A stretch of DNA of 64,000 nt from JAFKFH01 sp017307375 (GCA_965229335.1 OZ245874.1:6262001-6326000), one strand, 5' to 3'; counted from the stretch's first letter, positions 8,770 to 17,761 are shown. Program-made: numbers and translations. Notes: generated by a model from the sequence alone, not told the origin.

Positions 8770-10416
8770 TCAGTGATTGCCGGTCGACTTGATGATCGGC
8801 AGGTTCTCGAACTGATGGAACGGCGGCGGCGAGGACAGCGTCCATTCCAGCGTCGTCGCCCCCTCGCCCCACGGATTGTCGCCGACCCGGCGCTTGGCCG
8901 CGAAGGCATGGATGACGACGAACAGGAAGAAGATCGCACCGGCGAACGAGATGTAGGAGCCGATCGACGAGATCTCGTTCCAGCCGGCAAACGCGTCCGG
9001 GTAGTCGGAGATGCGGCGCGGCATGCCCGCCAGGCCGGCGAAATGCATCGGGAAGAACGTCAGGTTGACGCCGACGAACATGATCCAGAAATGCAGCTGG
9101 CCGAGGAACTCGCTGTAGCCGTAGCCGGTCATCTTCGGGAACCAGTAATAGAAGCCCGCGAAGATGGCGAACACGGCGCCGAGCGACAGCACGTAGTGGA
9201 AATGCGCCACGACGTAGTAGGTGCCGTGCAGCGCGTTGTTGACGCCGGCATTGGCCAGCACCACGCCGGTCACGCCGCCGACGGTGAACAGGAAGATGAA
9301 GCCGATCGCCCAGACCATCGGGGTCTTGAACTCGATCGACCCGCCCCACATCGTCGCGATCCAGGAGAAGATCTTGATGCCGGTCGGCACTGCGATGACC
9401 ATCGTCGCCGCGGTGAAGTAGGCGCGGGTATCGACGTGCAGGCCGGTCGTGAACATGTGGTGCGCCCACACGACGAAGCCGACCGCGCCGATCGAGGCCA
9501 TGGCATAGGCCATGCCGAGATAGCCGAACACCGGCTTCTTCGAGAAGGTCGAGACGATGTGGCTGATCACGCCGAAGGCCGGCAGGATCAGGATGTAGAC
9601 CTCGGGGTGGCCGAAGAACCAGAACAGATGCTGGAACAGCATCGGATCGCCGCCGCCGGCCGGATCGAAGAAATGCGTGCCGAAGTTGCGGTCGGTCAGC
9701 AGCATGGTGATGCCGCCGGCCAGCACCGGCAGCGACAGCAGCAGCAGGAACGCGGTGATCAGCACCGACCAGGCGAACAGCGGCATCTTGTGGATGGTCA
9801 TGCCGGGGGCGCGCATGTTGAAGATGGTGGTGATGAAGTTGATCGCCCCGAGGATCGACGAGGCGCCGGCGATGTGCAGCGACAGGATCGCCATGTCCAT
9901 CGCCGGGCCGGGCGTGCCGATCGACGACGACAGCGGCGGATAGACGGTCCAGCCCGCGCCGACGCCGTTGCCGCCGGTGGTGCCGGGGATGAACATCGAG
10001 CCGACCAGCAGGATCAGCGCCGGCGGCAGCAGCCAGAACGAAATGTTGTTCATGCGCGGGAACGCCATGTCCGGCGCGCCGATCATGATCGGCACGAACC
10101 AGTTGGCAAAACCGCCGATCAGGGCCGGCATGACCATGAAGAAGATCATGACCAGGCCGTGCGCGGTGATCGCGACGTTGAAGAAATGGGCGTCGCCGCC
10201 CCAGGGCAGGATGCCGCCGCCGGGATGGTGCAGTTCCATGCGCATCAGCACCGACAGGGCGCCGCCGACGAGGCCGGCGATGACGGCGAAGATCAGGTAG
10301 AGGGTGCCGATGTCCTTGTGGTTGGTGGACATCAGCCACCGGCGCCAGCCGGTCGGGTGGTGCGCATGATCGCCATGGGCGTGGTCGTGATTGGCGTGCG
10401 CGTTGCCGTAGGCCAT
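8770..10416 (-). CDS. coxA: Cytochrome c oxidase subunit I
   Basis: This 548-residue, twelve-helix catalytic subunit holds heme a and the heme a3-CuB centre. Diagnostic motifs are the heme a His in AITAHGLVMIFFMVMP, the CuB/cross-linked Tyr motif GHPEVYILILPAFG, the CuB His pair in VWAHHMFTTG, and the heme ligands in HFHYVLSLGAV. It is also called ctaD. The start at 10416 begins MAYGNAHANHDHAHGDHAHH, a His-rich N-terminus that could bind metal. It follows coxB by 22 bases; a longer frame to 10608 is a shadow of coxB. Confidence 0.97.
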   Translation of the reverse strand: MAYGNAHANHDHAHGDHAHHPTGWRRWLMSTNHKDIGTLYLIFAVIAGLVGGALSVLMRMELHHPGGGILPWGGDAHFFNVAITAHGLVMIFFMVMPALIGGFANWFVPIMIGAPDMAFPRMNNISFWLLPPALILLVGSMFIPGTTGGNGVGAGWTVYPPLSSSIGTPGPAMDMAILSLHIAGASSILGAINFITTIFNMRAPGMTIHKMPLFAWSVLITAFLLLLSLPVLAGGITMLLTDRNFGTHFFDPAGGGDPMLFQHLFWFFGHPEVYILILPAFGVISHIVSTFSKKPVFGYLGMAYAMASIGAVGFVVWAHHMFTTGLHVDTRAYFTAATMVIAVPTGIKIFSWIATMWGGSIEFKTPMVWAIGFIFLFTVGGVTGVVLANAGVNNALHGTYYVVAHFHYVLSLGAVFAIFAGFYYWFPKMTGYGYSEFLGQLHFWIMFVGVNLTFFPMHFAGLAGMPRRISDYPDAFAGWNEISSIGSYISFAGAIFFLFVVIHAFAAKRRVGDNPWGEGATTLEWTLSSPPPFHQFENLPIIKSTGNH

Positions 10417-10438
10417 GTTGGTCTCCCTTCCTCGCCGC

Positions 10439-11338
10439 TTACTGCTGGACCGCGGCGACCTTGACCGCCGTATCGTCCAGTCGCGCGTATTTCTGCTTGG
10501 CCGCCGCGACCCACTGGTCGAACTTGTCCTTCGGCATGGCCTCGATCGCGATCGGCATGTAGGCGTGCTTGATGCCGCAGAGCTCGGTGCACTGGCCGTA
10601 ATAGACACCCGGCTTCTCGACCTGGAACCAGGTCTCGTTGATCTTGCCGGGCACGGCGGTGCGCTGGACGCCGAACGACGGCACGTAGAAGGCGTGCAGC
10701 ACGTCGTTGGCGGTCAGCTGGATGCGCACCTTGGCGCCGACCGGCACGACGAGGCGGTTGTCGACGTCGAGCAGGGCGCGCTGGCCCGGCTTGATGTCGG
10801 CGCGCTCGATCATGATCGAGTCGTAGGAGAAATCGCCGAAATCCGGATAGTGATAGGTCCAGTACCACTGCGAGCCGACCACCTTGACGGTCATGTCGGC
10901 GTCGATCTGACGATCTTCGAAATACAGCAGGCGGAACGACGGCACCGCGATCAGCACGAGGATCAGGCAGGGCACCAGCGTCCAGACCACCTCGATCAGC
11001 GTGTTGTGCGAGGTCTTCGACGGCACCGGGTTGGCCGAGGCGCGGAAGCGCCACATCACGTAGAGCAGCAGCACCAGCACGAAGACCGAGATGGCGACGC
11101 ACAGGATCAGCAGCAGGTCGTGGAACTGCGCGATCCGGTCCTTCACCGGCGTCGCCGGGGCCTGCATGTTCAACTGCCACGGCTCGGGCGCGCCCACGAC
11201 CTGGGCGAACGCATCGGGCACGGCGAACATCACCAGGGCAAGCACGCAGAGCGCCGCCCAGGCCAGCACGGCGGCTGGCAGCTTGGATAACGTGATTGGT
11301 GTGGTCGTTTTCGTCATCGCGGACGCCACTCTCTCCAT
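10439..11338 (-). CDS. coxB: Cytochrome c oxidase subunit II
   Basis: This 299-residue subunit takes electrons from cytochrome c through a binuclear CuA centre. After a signal-like segment and two membrane helices, the cupredoxin domain carries GQCTELCGIKHAYMP, which supplies the CuA Cys, Cys and His, and the aromatic run VVGSQWYWTYHYPD. The ATG at 11338 has GGAAGG upstream; a second ATG seven codons in lacks a good ribosome site. It is the first gene of the oxidase run; it is also called ctaC. Confidence 0.97.
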   Translation of the reverse strand: MERVASAMTKTTTPITLSKLPAAVLAWAALCVLALVMFAVPDAFAQVVGAPEPWQLNMQAPATPVKDRIAQFHDLLLILCVAISVFVLVLLLYVMWRFRASANPVPSKTSHNTLIEVVWTLVPCLILVLIAVPSFRLLYFEDRQIDADMTVKVVGSQWYWTYHYPDFGDFSYDSIMIERADIKPGQRALLDVDNRLVVPVGAKVRIQLTANDVLHAFYVPSFGVQRTAVPGKINETWFQVEKPGVYYGQCTELCGIKHAYMPIAIEAMPKDKFDQWVAAAKQKYARLDDTAVKVAAVQQ

Positions 11339-11699
11339 TTTGGCCCTTCCCCCGGAGCCGGAACCCTATGGGAGCCGCCCCAAAAATCATCGGAATACCC
11401 TGAAGACGCCCAAATTCGGGGCGACTGCGGGAATACCCTCTACGATGCGACCGTATATCGGCCGTCACCGGTGAAATCCAGCCTCAACATTATGCCAGCC
11501 AACCAAATCCGTGGCCCCATGTCGCACCCCCTGCGACATCTTGCCGCAACGGCGCGACGACGCACCCCAATAAGGTGCCTGAATACCATTGAGCAATCGG
11601 GGCGGTAGCTTCACGTCTCGCGAGTCGCGGGCGGCGTGGCAAATCGCCGTCGCGGCGCCATATAATAGGGCATCTGGCTTCGTCCGAAGGAGTTTCGCC
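11339..11699. promoter_or_regulatory. Divergent coxB / tldD intergenic region with repeated GGAATACCCT
   Basis: This 361-base gap should hold the promoters of the oxidase operon (leftward) and tldD (rightward). The sequence GGAATACCCT occurs twice in the same orientation, at 11392-11401 and 11430-11439 (start-to-start 38 bases), and a weaker relative (TGAATACCAT) lies near 11580. The repeats are upstream of coxB and could be a regulator or sigma-factor site; none is recognised. No coding frame here looks real. Confidence 0.4.
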
Positions 11700-13136
11700 A
11701 TGGCCGCGCCCGTCACCGCTTCCGAATTGTTCTTCTCGCAAGGCGGTCTGGACCGCGCCCGGGTCGAGCGCCTGACCGCGGATGCCCTTGATGGCGCCGA
11801 TGACGGCGAACTGTTCCTGGAATTGTCGCAGGCCGAGAACTTCGTGTTCGACGACGGCCGGCTGAAGACGGCCAGCTTCGACACGTCGCAGGGTTTCGGC
11901 CTGCGCGCCGTGGCCGGCGAGGCCACCGGCTATGCCCATGCCTCCGACCTGTCCGAGGAAGCGATCCGGCGGGCTGGCGACACCGTCCGCGCGGTCAAGA
12001 CCGGGCATGGCGGCCAGCTTGCCCAGGGTCCGGCCGCGACCAATTCCCGCCTCTATACCGACCAGAACCCGCTCGACGAGGTGCCGTTCGCCGACAAGGT
12101 CAAGCTGCTGGAGGAGATCGACGCCTATGCCCGCGCCCGCGATCCGCGGGTGCGGCAGGTTTCGGCCTCGCTGGCCGCTTCCTGGCAGGCGGTGACCATC
12201 CTGCGGCCCGACGGGCGCGTGGTCGACGATATCCGCCCGCTGGTCCGGCTCAACGTCTCGCTGATGGTCGGCCAGGGCGATCGCCAGGAAACCGGGTCGG
12301 AGGGCGCCGGCGGCCGGACGCTGTACCACGACTTCATCCGCACCGAATCCTGGAAGGCGCAGGTCGACGAGGCGCTGCGCCAGGGCCTGGTCAATCTCGA
12401 TTCGGTACCGGCGCCGGCCGGCGAGATGACCGTGGTGCTGGGGCCGGGCTGGCCCGGCATCCTGCTGCACGAAGCCGTGGGCCATGGCCTCGAGGGCGAT
12501 TTCAACCGCAAGAAGACCTCGGTCTTCTCCGGTCTGCTCGGCCAGCGTATCGCCGCCCCGGGCGTGACCGTGGTCGATGACGGCACCATCACCGACCGGC
12601 GCGGCTCGCTGACCGTGGACGACGAGGGGACGCCGACCGCACGCACCGTACTGATCGAGGACGGCATCCTGGTCGGCTTCATGCAGGACCGCCTGAACGC
12701 CCGGCTGATGAACATGGCCCCGACCGGCAACGGCCGGCGCCAGAGCCACGCCTACATGCCGATGCCGCGGATGACCAACACCTACATGCTCGACGGGGGC
12801 CACGATCCCGGCGAAATCCTCGGCAGCGTCAAGCGCGGCATCTATGCCGTGTCGTTCGGCGGCGGCCAGGTCGACATCACCTCGGGCAAGTTCGTCTTCT
12901 CCTGCACCGAGGCCTACATGATCGAGAACGGCCGCCTCGGCCCCGCCATCAAGGGCGCGACGCTGATCGGAGCGGGCTCGGAAGCGCTGAAGAAGATCAC
13001 CATGATCGGCAACGACATGAAGCTCGACCGCGGCGTCGGCACCTGCGGCAAGGGTGGCCAGGGCGTGCCGGTCGGTGTCGGCCAGCCGACGCTGAAGCTC
13101 GAAGGCCTGACCGTCGGCGGCACCCAGGCCGCCTGA
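11700..13136 (+). CDS. tldD: Metalloprotease TldD
   Basis: TldD is the catalytic half of the TldD/TldE protease, which degrades unfolded or modified peptides in the cytoplasm. The 478-residue protein carries the family zinc motif HEAVGH at residues 257-262 (HExxxH), and GHGLEGDFNRKKTS follows it as usual. The start is the ATG at 11700 preceded by AAGGAG; the frame is open 37 codons further back, but those residues do not look protein-like. TldE is not encoded in this window. Confidence 0.95.
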   Translation: MAAPVTASELFFSQGGLDRARVERLTADALDGADDGELFLELSQAENFVFDDGRLKTASFDTSQGFGLRAVAGEATGYAHASDLSEEAIRRAGDTVRAVKTGHGGQLAQGPAATNSRLYTDQNPLDEVPFADKVKLLEEIDAYARARDPRVRQVSASLAASWQAVTILRPDGRVVDDIRPLVRLNVSLMVGQGDRQETGSEGAGGRTLYHDFIRTESWKAQVDEALRQGLVNLDSVPAPAGEMTVVLGPGWPGILLHEAVGHGLEGDFNRKKTSVFSGLLGQRIAAPGVTVVDDGTITDRRGSLTVDDEGTPTARTVLIEDGILVGFMQDRLNARLMNMAPTGNGRRQSHAYMPMPRMTNTYMLDGGHDPGEILGSVKRGIYAVSFGGGQVDITSGKFVFSCTEAYMIENGRLGPAIKGATLIGAGSEALKKITMIGNDMKLDRGVGTCGKGGQGVPVGVGQPTLKLEGLTVGGTQAA

Positions 13137-13147
13137 CCTCTCCCGGC

Positions 13148-13179
13148 ATCGGGGCGGCGCGCCGGCGCGCCGCTCCGAT
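13148..13179. terminator. Inverted repeat between convergent tldD and GNAT genes
   Basis: A 16-base arm is mirrored with one G/A difference (a G-U wobble in RNA) and essentially no loop. It lies between two convergent stops and probably ends transcription from both sides. There is no U-run. Confidence 0.5.
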
Positions 13180-13191
13180 CTCAGGCTCGCA

Positions 13192-13758
13192 TCAGCAATC
13201 GGACGTCAGGGGCAGCTTGTTCCAGGCATAGGCGACCTGGTTCAGGCGATAACCGGTACGCGACTCGACCCTTTCGGCCGCCGCGTCGGCAATCCGCCTG
13301 CCGCCGAGCGTCGCGTAGAACTGCCGCGCCGCGAGATTTTCACGTATCACCCAGAGTGTCGCGGTGCCGTGGCCGACTTCGGCCAGACGCGCCGACATCG
13401 CCCGCATCAGCCGCCGGCCGAAGCCGCGGCGTTGCGCCTGGCGCAGGATATGGAGAGCATAGAATTCCCCGCCATAGGGCAGGCCATGCGGACGCTGCGG
13501 CCCGCAGGCGCCGAAACCCACGATCGCGCCGGCCTCGTCCTCGGCTACCAGCACCATCTCGGTTTCGCCTCGGCCCAGGCGATCGGCCCATTCGATCGCG
13601 CGGCGTTCGGGAGAAAGATTGTTCAGCACCGCATCGGGCAACAGGCCGCGATAGGTCTCGCGCCATGCCGCGACGTGTACCGCGGCCAGGGCGCCGGCAT
13701 CGGCAACCGCCGCCGGCCTGATGCGTCCTTCCTGCAGGGCCACCCGGTCCTTGACCAT
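13192..13758 (-). CDS. GNAT family N-acetyltransferase
   Basis: This 188-residue GNAT-fold protein probably transfers an acetyl group from acetyl-CoA to an unknown amine. The N-terminal AGALAAVHVAAWRETYRGLLP is typical of the family, and the acetyl-CoA loop is QAQRRGFGRRLM, followed by NLAARQFYATLGGRR (the conserved NxxAxxFY turn). It reads from ATG at 13758 toward tldD. A strong hairpin lies about 60 bases upstream on the same strand. Confidence 0.88.
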   Translation of the reverse strand: MVKDRVALQEGRIRPAAVADAGALAAVHVAAWRETYRGLLPDAVLNNLSPERRAIEWADRLGRGETEMVLVAEDEAGAIVGFGACGPQRPHGLPYGGEFYALHILRQAQRRGFGRRLMRAMSARLAEVGHGTATLWVIRENLAARQFYATLGGRRIADAAAERVESRTGYRLNQVAYAWNKLPLTSDC

Positions 13759-13814
13759 GCCTCACCTTACCACGAACTTACAAATCAGTTAGGGGAGGAA
13801 ACTGGAAAAGAAAG

Positions 13815-13842
13815 TGCGGAGGCGGTCGAAACCGCCTCCGCA
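13815..13842 (-). terminator. UUCG-capped intrinsic terminator upstream of the GNAT gene
   Basis: Read on the minus strand, a perfect 12-base stem closes a UUCG tetraloop and is followed by ACTTTCTTTTCC. This is the form of a rho-independent terminator. No recognised gene ends just upstream of it, so it either ends a small RNA made from 13850-14230 or acts as an attenuator for the GNAT gene. A 25-codon frame (13789-13866, ATG with AAGGGA upstream) covers the hairpin. Confidence 0.6.
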
Positions 13843-13866
13843 GGTCGTCCCGTCGCAGTCCGCCAT

Positions 13867-14305
13867 GACCGATCCCTTGGGGGGAGGAGGCGAAGCGTTC
13901 CCTACGTGGTGGCGCTGGGGACGCATGACCGGCCAGTCGGCCCGCGGACGGGCGAGTGGTGCGCTCAGAACGCAGGAATCGGGGGGCGGTTCCGCGTCGG
14001 CACCGTTTTTTCCAAAAATGCGGCAATCGTCGCTTTGCCCGTCAGGCCCACGCATGCACCGGGTACGGAGGATCGGCGGACGCCGTTCCCGGAACGCAGA
14101 CCCGACGTCTGAATGTGGCCGCATCAAAGGCGACGATCGCCAGTCCGACGGCCCAGGTGCCTTGATGCGGCGCCGTAGCGAGACGGCTGTCACCGGGCCA
14201 TCGTCTCCCTCCAGAGCGTGTCGAGGTCATCGCGGCCTGCCCGACCTTGCGGGCGGGCCGCGCAGACTTCGTCACGGCGGATGGAGGCAATCTCGATCGC
14301 CGGCG
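13867..14305. other. Long intergenic stretch without a recognisable gene
   Basis: About 440 bases separate the hairpin near the GNAT gene from the glycine-zipper gene. Several frames are open, but their residues are Arg/Pro/Ser-rich and no family is seen. The region contains a 13-base-pair hairpin at 14231-14262 just downstream of the lipoprotein genes (a probable transcript end without a U-run) and a small A/T-rich mirror (TTTTTTCCAAAAA) near 14015. A small RNA on the minus strand is possible. Confidence 0.4.
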
Positions 14306-14548
14306 CTACTTGGCGGTCAGGGCGCCGATCGCGGCACCGCCGGCGCCGCCGATCAGCGCACCGCCGACCGCGGACGAGGCACCGCCGGTCAGCGCGCCGA
14401 TCGCCATGCCGCCAGCGGCGCCGATCGCGCCGCCCGACAGCGCGCGCTGCTGGGTGTGGTTCATCCCACTACAGGCGCCCAGCGCCAGCATGCCGGTCAT
14501 GGCCGCGGCCAGGCCGAAGCGGCGAACAACATTGAGGGTCGTGGTCAT
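14306..14548 (-). CDS. Glycine-zipper lipoprotein
   Basis: This 80-residue protein begins with a lipoprotein signal whose lipobox is LALGAC, so it should be lipid-anchored in the envelope. The mature part is almost entirely a glycine-zipper (GGAIGAAGGMAIGALTGG and GGALIGGAGGAAIGAL), the pattern found in small outer-membrane proteins such as OsmB. The function of such proteins is not settled. It follows another tiny lipoprotein gene by 17 bases on the same strand. Confidence 0.82.
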   Translation of the reverse strand: MTTTLNVVRRFGLAAAMTGMLALGACSGMNHTQQRALSGGAIGAAGGMAIGALTGGASSAVGGALIGGAGGAAIGALTAK

Positions 14549-14565
14549 CGCGATATCTCCTGCCT

Positions 14566-14718
14566 TTACTGGTTCTGCGTCGGGCTGACCGGGCGCGGAG
14601 CCCCCTGAGCCGGCGCATCGCTGGGTGCAGACTGGCGGTTCGGGTCAACACCGACGTCGTCGCAGGCGGAGACGGCCAATCCGAACAAAACCATCAGGGC
14701 AATACTGAGCTTACGCAT
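14566..14718 (-). CDS. Small lipoprotein (50 residues)
   Basis: The product starts MRKLSIALMVLFGLAVSACD, a clear lipoprotein signal ending at Cys 19, followed by a short Pro/Ser/Gln-rich tail. A perfect AAGGAG lies six bases before the ATG at 14718. The function is unknown. It is probably co-transcribed with the glycine-zipper gene. A longer frame to 14874 adds residues without a ribosome site. Confidence 0.75.
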   Translation of the reverse strand: MRKLSIALMVLFGLAVSACDDVGVDPNRQSAPSDAPAQGAPRPVSPTQNQ

Positions 14719-14858
14719 GATCTTCTCCTTGGCTCCGACTTCGGTTCCGCCGAGAACCGCAGCGGCTGGTAGTAAAAGACACTTGCCTAGTCTTCGGTTC
14801 CACCGATCCGCTCTTGGCTGGCCGGTGGCTGATGAAAGGAACATGGTGCACAGATTTC

Positions 14859-14876
14859 GATTGAACAAGTTCAATC
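14859..14876. promoter_or_regulatory. 18-base perfect palindrome between divergent lipoprotein genes
   Basis: GATTGAACAAGTTCAATC is a perfect inverted repeat in the 287-base gap between the minus-strand small lipoprotein and the plus-strand lipoprotein-regulator-kinase operon. It looks like the site of a dimeric regulator. The regulator is not known; the adjacent OmpR-type protein usually binds direct rather than inverted repeats. Confidence 0.45.
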
Positions 14877-15005
14877 CAACACCATCTTCTTCTTGTCACA
14901 GGCCACTGCCCGGCCATCCGTTTCATGTCACAGTCGGCCGCTATCGCCGGCCGATCGCCCAGGCCGGGATTGCTTGCGCCGGCCCGCAATCCTAGAGTGG
15001 CCGCA

Positions 15006-15530
15006 ATGACTTCCTGGCGGACGGCAACAACACGGAAAACCTCCTGGATGCGGCTGGCGGTGCTTGCCGTCGTGCTGTCGGCGGGGGCCTGCACGGCACC
15101 TGCGCCGACCCTGCCGGGCGCGTCCGCCCCGGCGGCGGCCCCCCCGCCGGTGCCCACGGCCCGACCGCCGCAGCCCAGGCCACGCCCGGCGGCGCCGGCC
15201 CCGAAGCCTGCTGATCCCGCACAAACCGCGTCACGCCCGCCGCCGGCCGCAGCGGTGCCGGCGGCAAAGGCCGGACCGCCGCCCGTGGTCGCGGGTCTCA
15301 CCCAGATCGAGCTGGTGCGGCTGTTCGGCCCGCCGCGCGAGGCACGCGATGCTGCACCGGCCAAAGTGCTCGCTTTCCGCGACGACACCTGCGCCCTGAC
15401 CGTCTATCTCTATTACGACACCGGCCGTGCCGACTTCGTCGCCCTGCAATACGAAGTCGACGGCAGCCCCGCCCGCGGCCCCGCCGCCGATGCCTGCCTC
15501 ATTCACTTGCGCCGCGATGACAGCAACTGA
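15006..15530 (+). CDS. Proline-rich lipoprotein, first gene of a two-component operon
   Basis: This 174-residue protein has a lipoprotein signal (LAVLAVVLSAGAC) and then about 65 residues rich in Pro and Ala, probably an extended linker spanning the periplasm. A small C-terminal domain follows (LTQIELVRLFGPPREARDA ... CALTVYLYYDTG), resembling the SmpA/OmlA-type fold. Its last 14 bases overlap the response regulator gene, so it may be a sensor accessory or a target of that system. The ATG at 15006 has only a weak ribosome site. Confidence 0.75.
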   Translation: MTSWRTATTRKTSWMRLAVLAVVLSAGACTAPAPTLPGASAPAAAPPPVPTARPPQPRPRPAAPAPKPADPAQTASRPPPAAAVPAAKAGPPPVVAGLTQIELVRLFGPPREARDAAPAKVLAFRDDTCALTVYLYYDTGRADFVALQYEVDGSPARGPAADACLIHLRRDDSN

Positions 15531-16254
15531 GACATCCGCCACCATCGTCCTGGTCGACGACGACGCGACCTTCCGCCAGCTCCTGGCCGACAACCTGGCC
15601 GACGAGGGCTACGATGTCGCGGGCTTTCCCGATGGCCACGCCGCACTGGCCTGGTTTTCGGCCGGCAACCAGGCCGACGTCGTCGTGCTGGACTGGCAGA
15701 TGACGCCGCCCGGCCCGGACGTGCTGAAGGCGATGCGCCATGCGGGCATCGAGGTGCCGGCGCTGTTCCTGACCGGCCATGCGCTGCCGCTGCTGGAAGA
15801 AACCGGCCTGGCGCTAGGCGCGGTCGATTTCGTCGACAAGGCCAAGAGCGCGGCGATCATCCTGCACCGGGTCCGCAACGCGATCGCCTACGCCCGCCCA
15901 CCGGCCAAGCCCGAGGTGGTGGCCGAGGATGCCCATGGGCCGCTGGCCCTCGATCGCAACAGCGCCACGCTGACCTGGGCCGGCCAGCCGGTCGACCTGA
16001 CGCTCGGCGAATTCCGCGTTTGCGCGCGGCTGATCGATGCCTGCGGCCAGAACGTCAGCTATCGCGAGATCTACGACCTGATGCGCGGCGAAGGCTTCGT
16101 CGCCGGCCAGGGCGACCAGGGCTATCGCACCAACGTGCGGGCGATGATCAAGCGGATCCGCCAGAAGTTCCGCCAGGTCGACGACGGTTTCGAGGCGATC
16201 GAGAACTATTCCGGCTTCGGCTATCGCTGGCCGCTGCAGCCGCCGGCGGCATGA
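15517..16254 (+). CDS. OmpR/PhoB-family response regulator
   Basis: This 245-residue DNA-binding regulator has a receiver domain at residues 8-125 (acid pocket VDDD, phospho-acceptor Asp 59 in VVVLDWQM, Lys in VDKAKS) and a C-terminal winged helix (LTLGEFRVCARL through NYSGFGYRW). The start at 15517 overlaps the lipoprotein gene by 14 bases, and the stop overlaps the kinase start (ATGA). The signal is unknown. The long gene order lipoprotein-regulator-kinase resembles ChvI/ChvG loci only loosely. Confidence 0.92.
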   Translation: MTATETSATIVLVDDDATFRQLLADNLADEGYDVAGFPDGHAALAWFSAGNQADVVVLDWQMTPPGPDVLKAMRHAGIEVPALFLTGHALPLLEETGLALGAVDFVDKAKSAAIILHRVRNAIAYARPPAKPEVVAEDAHGPLALDRNSATLTWAGQPVDLTLGEFRVCARLIDACGQNVSYREIYDLMRGEGFVAGQGDQGYRTNVRAMIKRIRQKFRQVDDGFEAIENYSGFGYRWPLQPPAA

Positions 16255-17732
16255 CGCCGGCCCAGCGCCTCGCCCGGCTGTGGCGTTCGCTGTCGCTGCG
16301 CGCCGCCATTCTCGCGGTGCTGCTGATCACCCTGCCGCTGGTTCTCTATGACCTTTTCCGGCTGGCCGACGCCCATCGCCAGGACCTCTTGCGCGCCGCC
16401 ATCCAGGCCCAGGGGCTGGTGGTCGGCCGCGCGCTGCAGGAGCGACTGGCCGCCACCGGCGACCTGCCGCTCTACCGCCTCTCGGAACTCCTTGCCCGCT
16501 ACCAGACCGAGGGTACGTCGCTGCGCCTGTTCCTGCGGCCGAACAGCCCGGCGGGATCGGGTTTCCTGGTCGTCGCCGCCGCCCCGTCGCTGGCGCCCGC
16601 GGACATGGAGGCGGCCAAGACCCGCCTCGACAAGGCCGGAGTGCTGGCCTCGCTGCCGTCGAGCTGCCTGTCGGAAGCCCCGATCGCCCTGCGCCTCGAC
16701 CGCTCGGACGGCGCCACCGAGCTGATCTCGGCGATCGTCGCCACCCGTACGCCGCAGGGGTGCTTCGCCCTCGCCGTCTCGCGTTCGCTCGACAGTGAAA
16801 CCGAACACCAGCTCGGCCTGCCCTATTGGCAGACCCCGGAGGTGCGTACCGCCGCCCTGCTCTATCTCGCCTTCGTGGCGCTGGTGGTCGCGATCGTGTT
16901 CGACGTCGGCCGCGCACTGCGCCGCTTCGTGCGCCTCGCCGGCGCGATCGCCGGGCGGCGCGAGACCGGCCGCTTCGCCGCCGCGACCGACGTGCCCGAA
17001 CTGACCCCGGCCGCCCGCGCCTTCGACAGCATGGTCGATTCGCTGCGGGCCGCGGCCGCCGAGCTGCGCGACGCCGCCGAGGAAACGGCACACGCCCTGA
17101 AAGCCCCGATCGGCACGCTGCGCCAGGCGGTCGAACCGTTGCGCCGTCGCGTGCCGGCCGATGACGAGCGCGGCAAGCGCGCCCTGACCGCCGCCGACGG
17201 CGCCCTCGACCGGCTGGAGGAACTGATCCAGACCGCCCGCCGCCTCGACCAGGCGACCGCCGCCCGCCTCGACCCGCGGATCGCGCCGCTGGATCTGGCC
17301 GACTGGGTCCGGCTTGCTGCCGCCCGCCACGCCGCCACGGCTGCGGCACGCCGGATCCTGATCGAGACCGACGCGTTGCCGGATCTCAAGGTTTTGGCCG
17401 ACCGCGACCTGGTGGTCGAGGCGCTGGGCCAGGTGATCGAGAACGCCCTGTCCTTCTCGCCCGAAGGCGGACGGGTGCGGCTGGCGGCGATCGCGCTGGC
17501 AGGCAGGGTTACCGTAACCGTGCAGGACCAGGGGCCAGGCGCTCCGGAAGCGATGCTGCCCCGGCTGTTCGAGCGCCACCTGTCGCATCGTCCCGATGCG
17601 CCGCCCGGTCAGCATTACGGTCTCGGCCTGTGGATCGCGAAGCGCAACCTGGAAGCCTGCGGCGGTGCGATCGTGGCTGCCAACCAGCCGGCCGGCGGAC
17701 TGGCGGTCAGCCTGACGCTGGCCCGTGCCTAA
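16251..17732 (+). CDS. Sensor histidine kinase
   Basis: This 493-residue membrane kinase partners the upstream regulator. It has an N-terminal helix (LRAAILAVLLITLPLVLY), a periplasmic domain of about 170 residues, a second helix (LLYLAFVALVVAIVF) and a HAMP-like linker. The H-box reads ETAHALKAPIGTLR (His 281), like the ChvG/PhoQ group, and the ATP lid carries DQGPGAPEAMLPRLFERH and GLGLWIAKR. Translation is coupled to the regulator by a four-base overlap. Confidence 0.92.
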   Translation: MTPAQRLARLWRSLSLRAAILAVLLITLPLVLYDLFRLADAHRQDLLRAAIQAQGLVVGRALQERLAATGDLPLYRLSELLARYQTEGTSLRLFLRPNSPAGSGFLVVAAAPSLAPADMEAAKTRLDKAGVLASLPSSCLSEAPIALRLDRSDGATELISAIVATRTPQGCFALAVSRSLDSETEHQLGLPYWQTPEVRTAALLYLAFVALVVAIVFDVGRALRRFVRLAGAIAGRRETGRFAAATDVPELTPAARAFDSMVDSLRAAAAELRDAAEETAHALKAPIGTLRQAVEPLRRRVPADDERGKRALTAADGALDRLEELIQTARRLDQATAARLDPRIAPLDLADWVRLAAARHAATAAARRILIETDALPDLKVLADRDLVVEALGQVIENALSFSPEGGRVRLAAIALAGRVTVTVQDQGPGAPEAMLPRLFERHLSHRPDAPPGQHYGLGLWIAKRNLEACGGAIVAANQPAGGLAVSLTLARA

Positions 17733-17761
17733 GGACTTGCGACGCTTCCCCATTGGGGGCA

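Noticed and set aside
13840..14230. 6S RNA, tmRNA, SRP RNA or RNase P RNA
   Set aside because: The conserved core sequences of these RNAs are absent, so only an unspecific small RNA remains possible.
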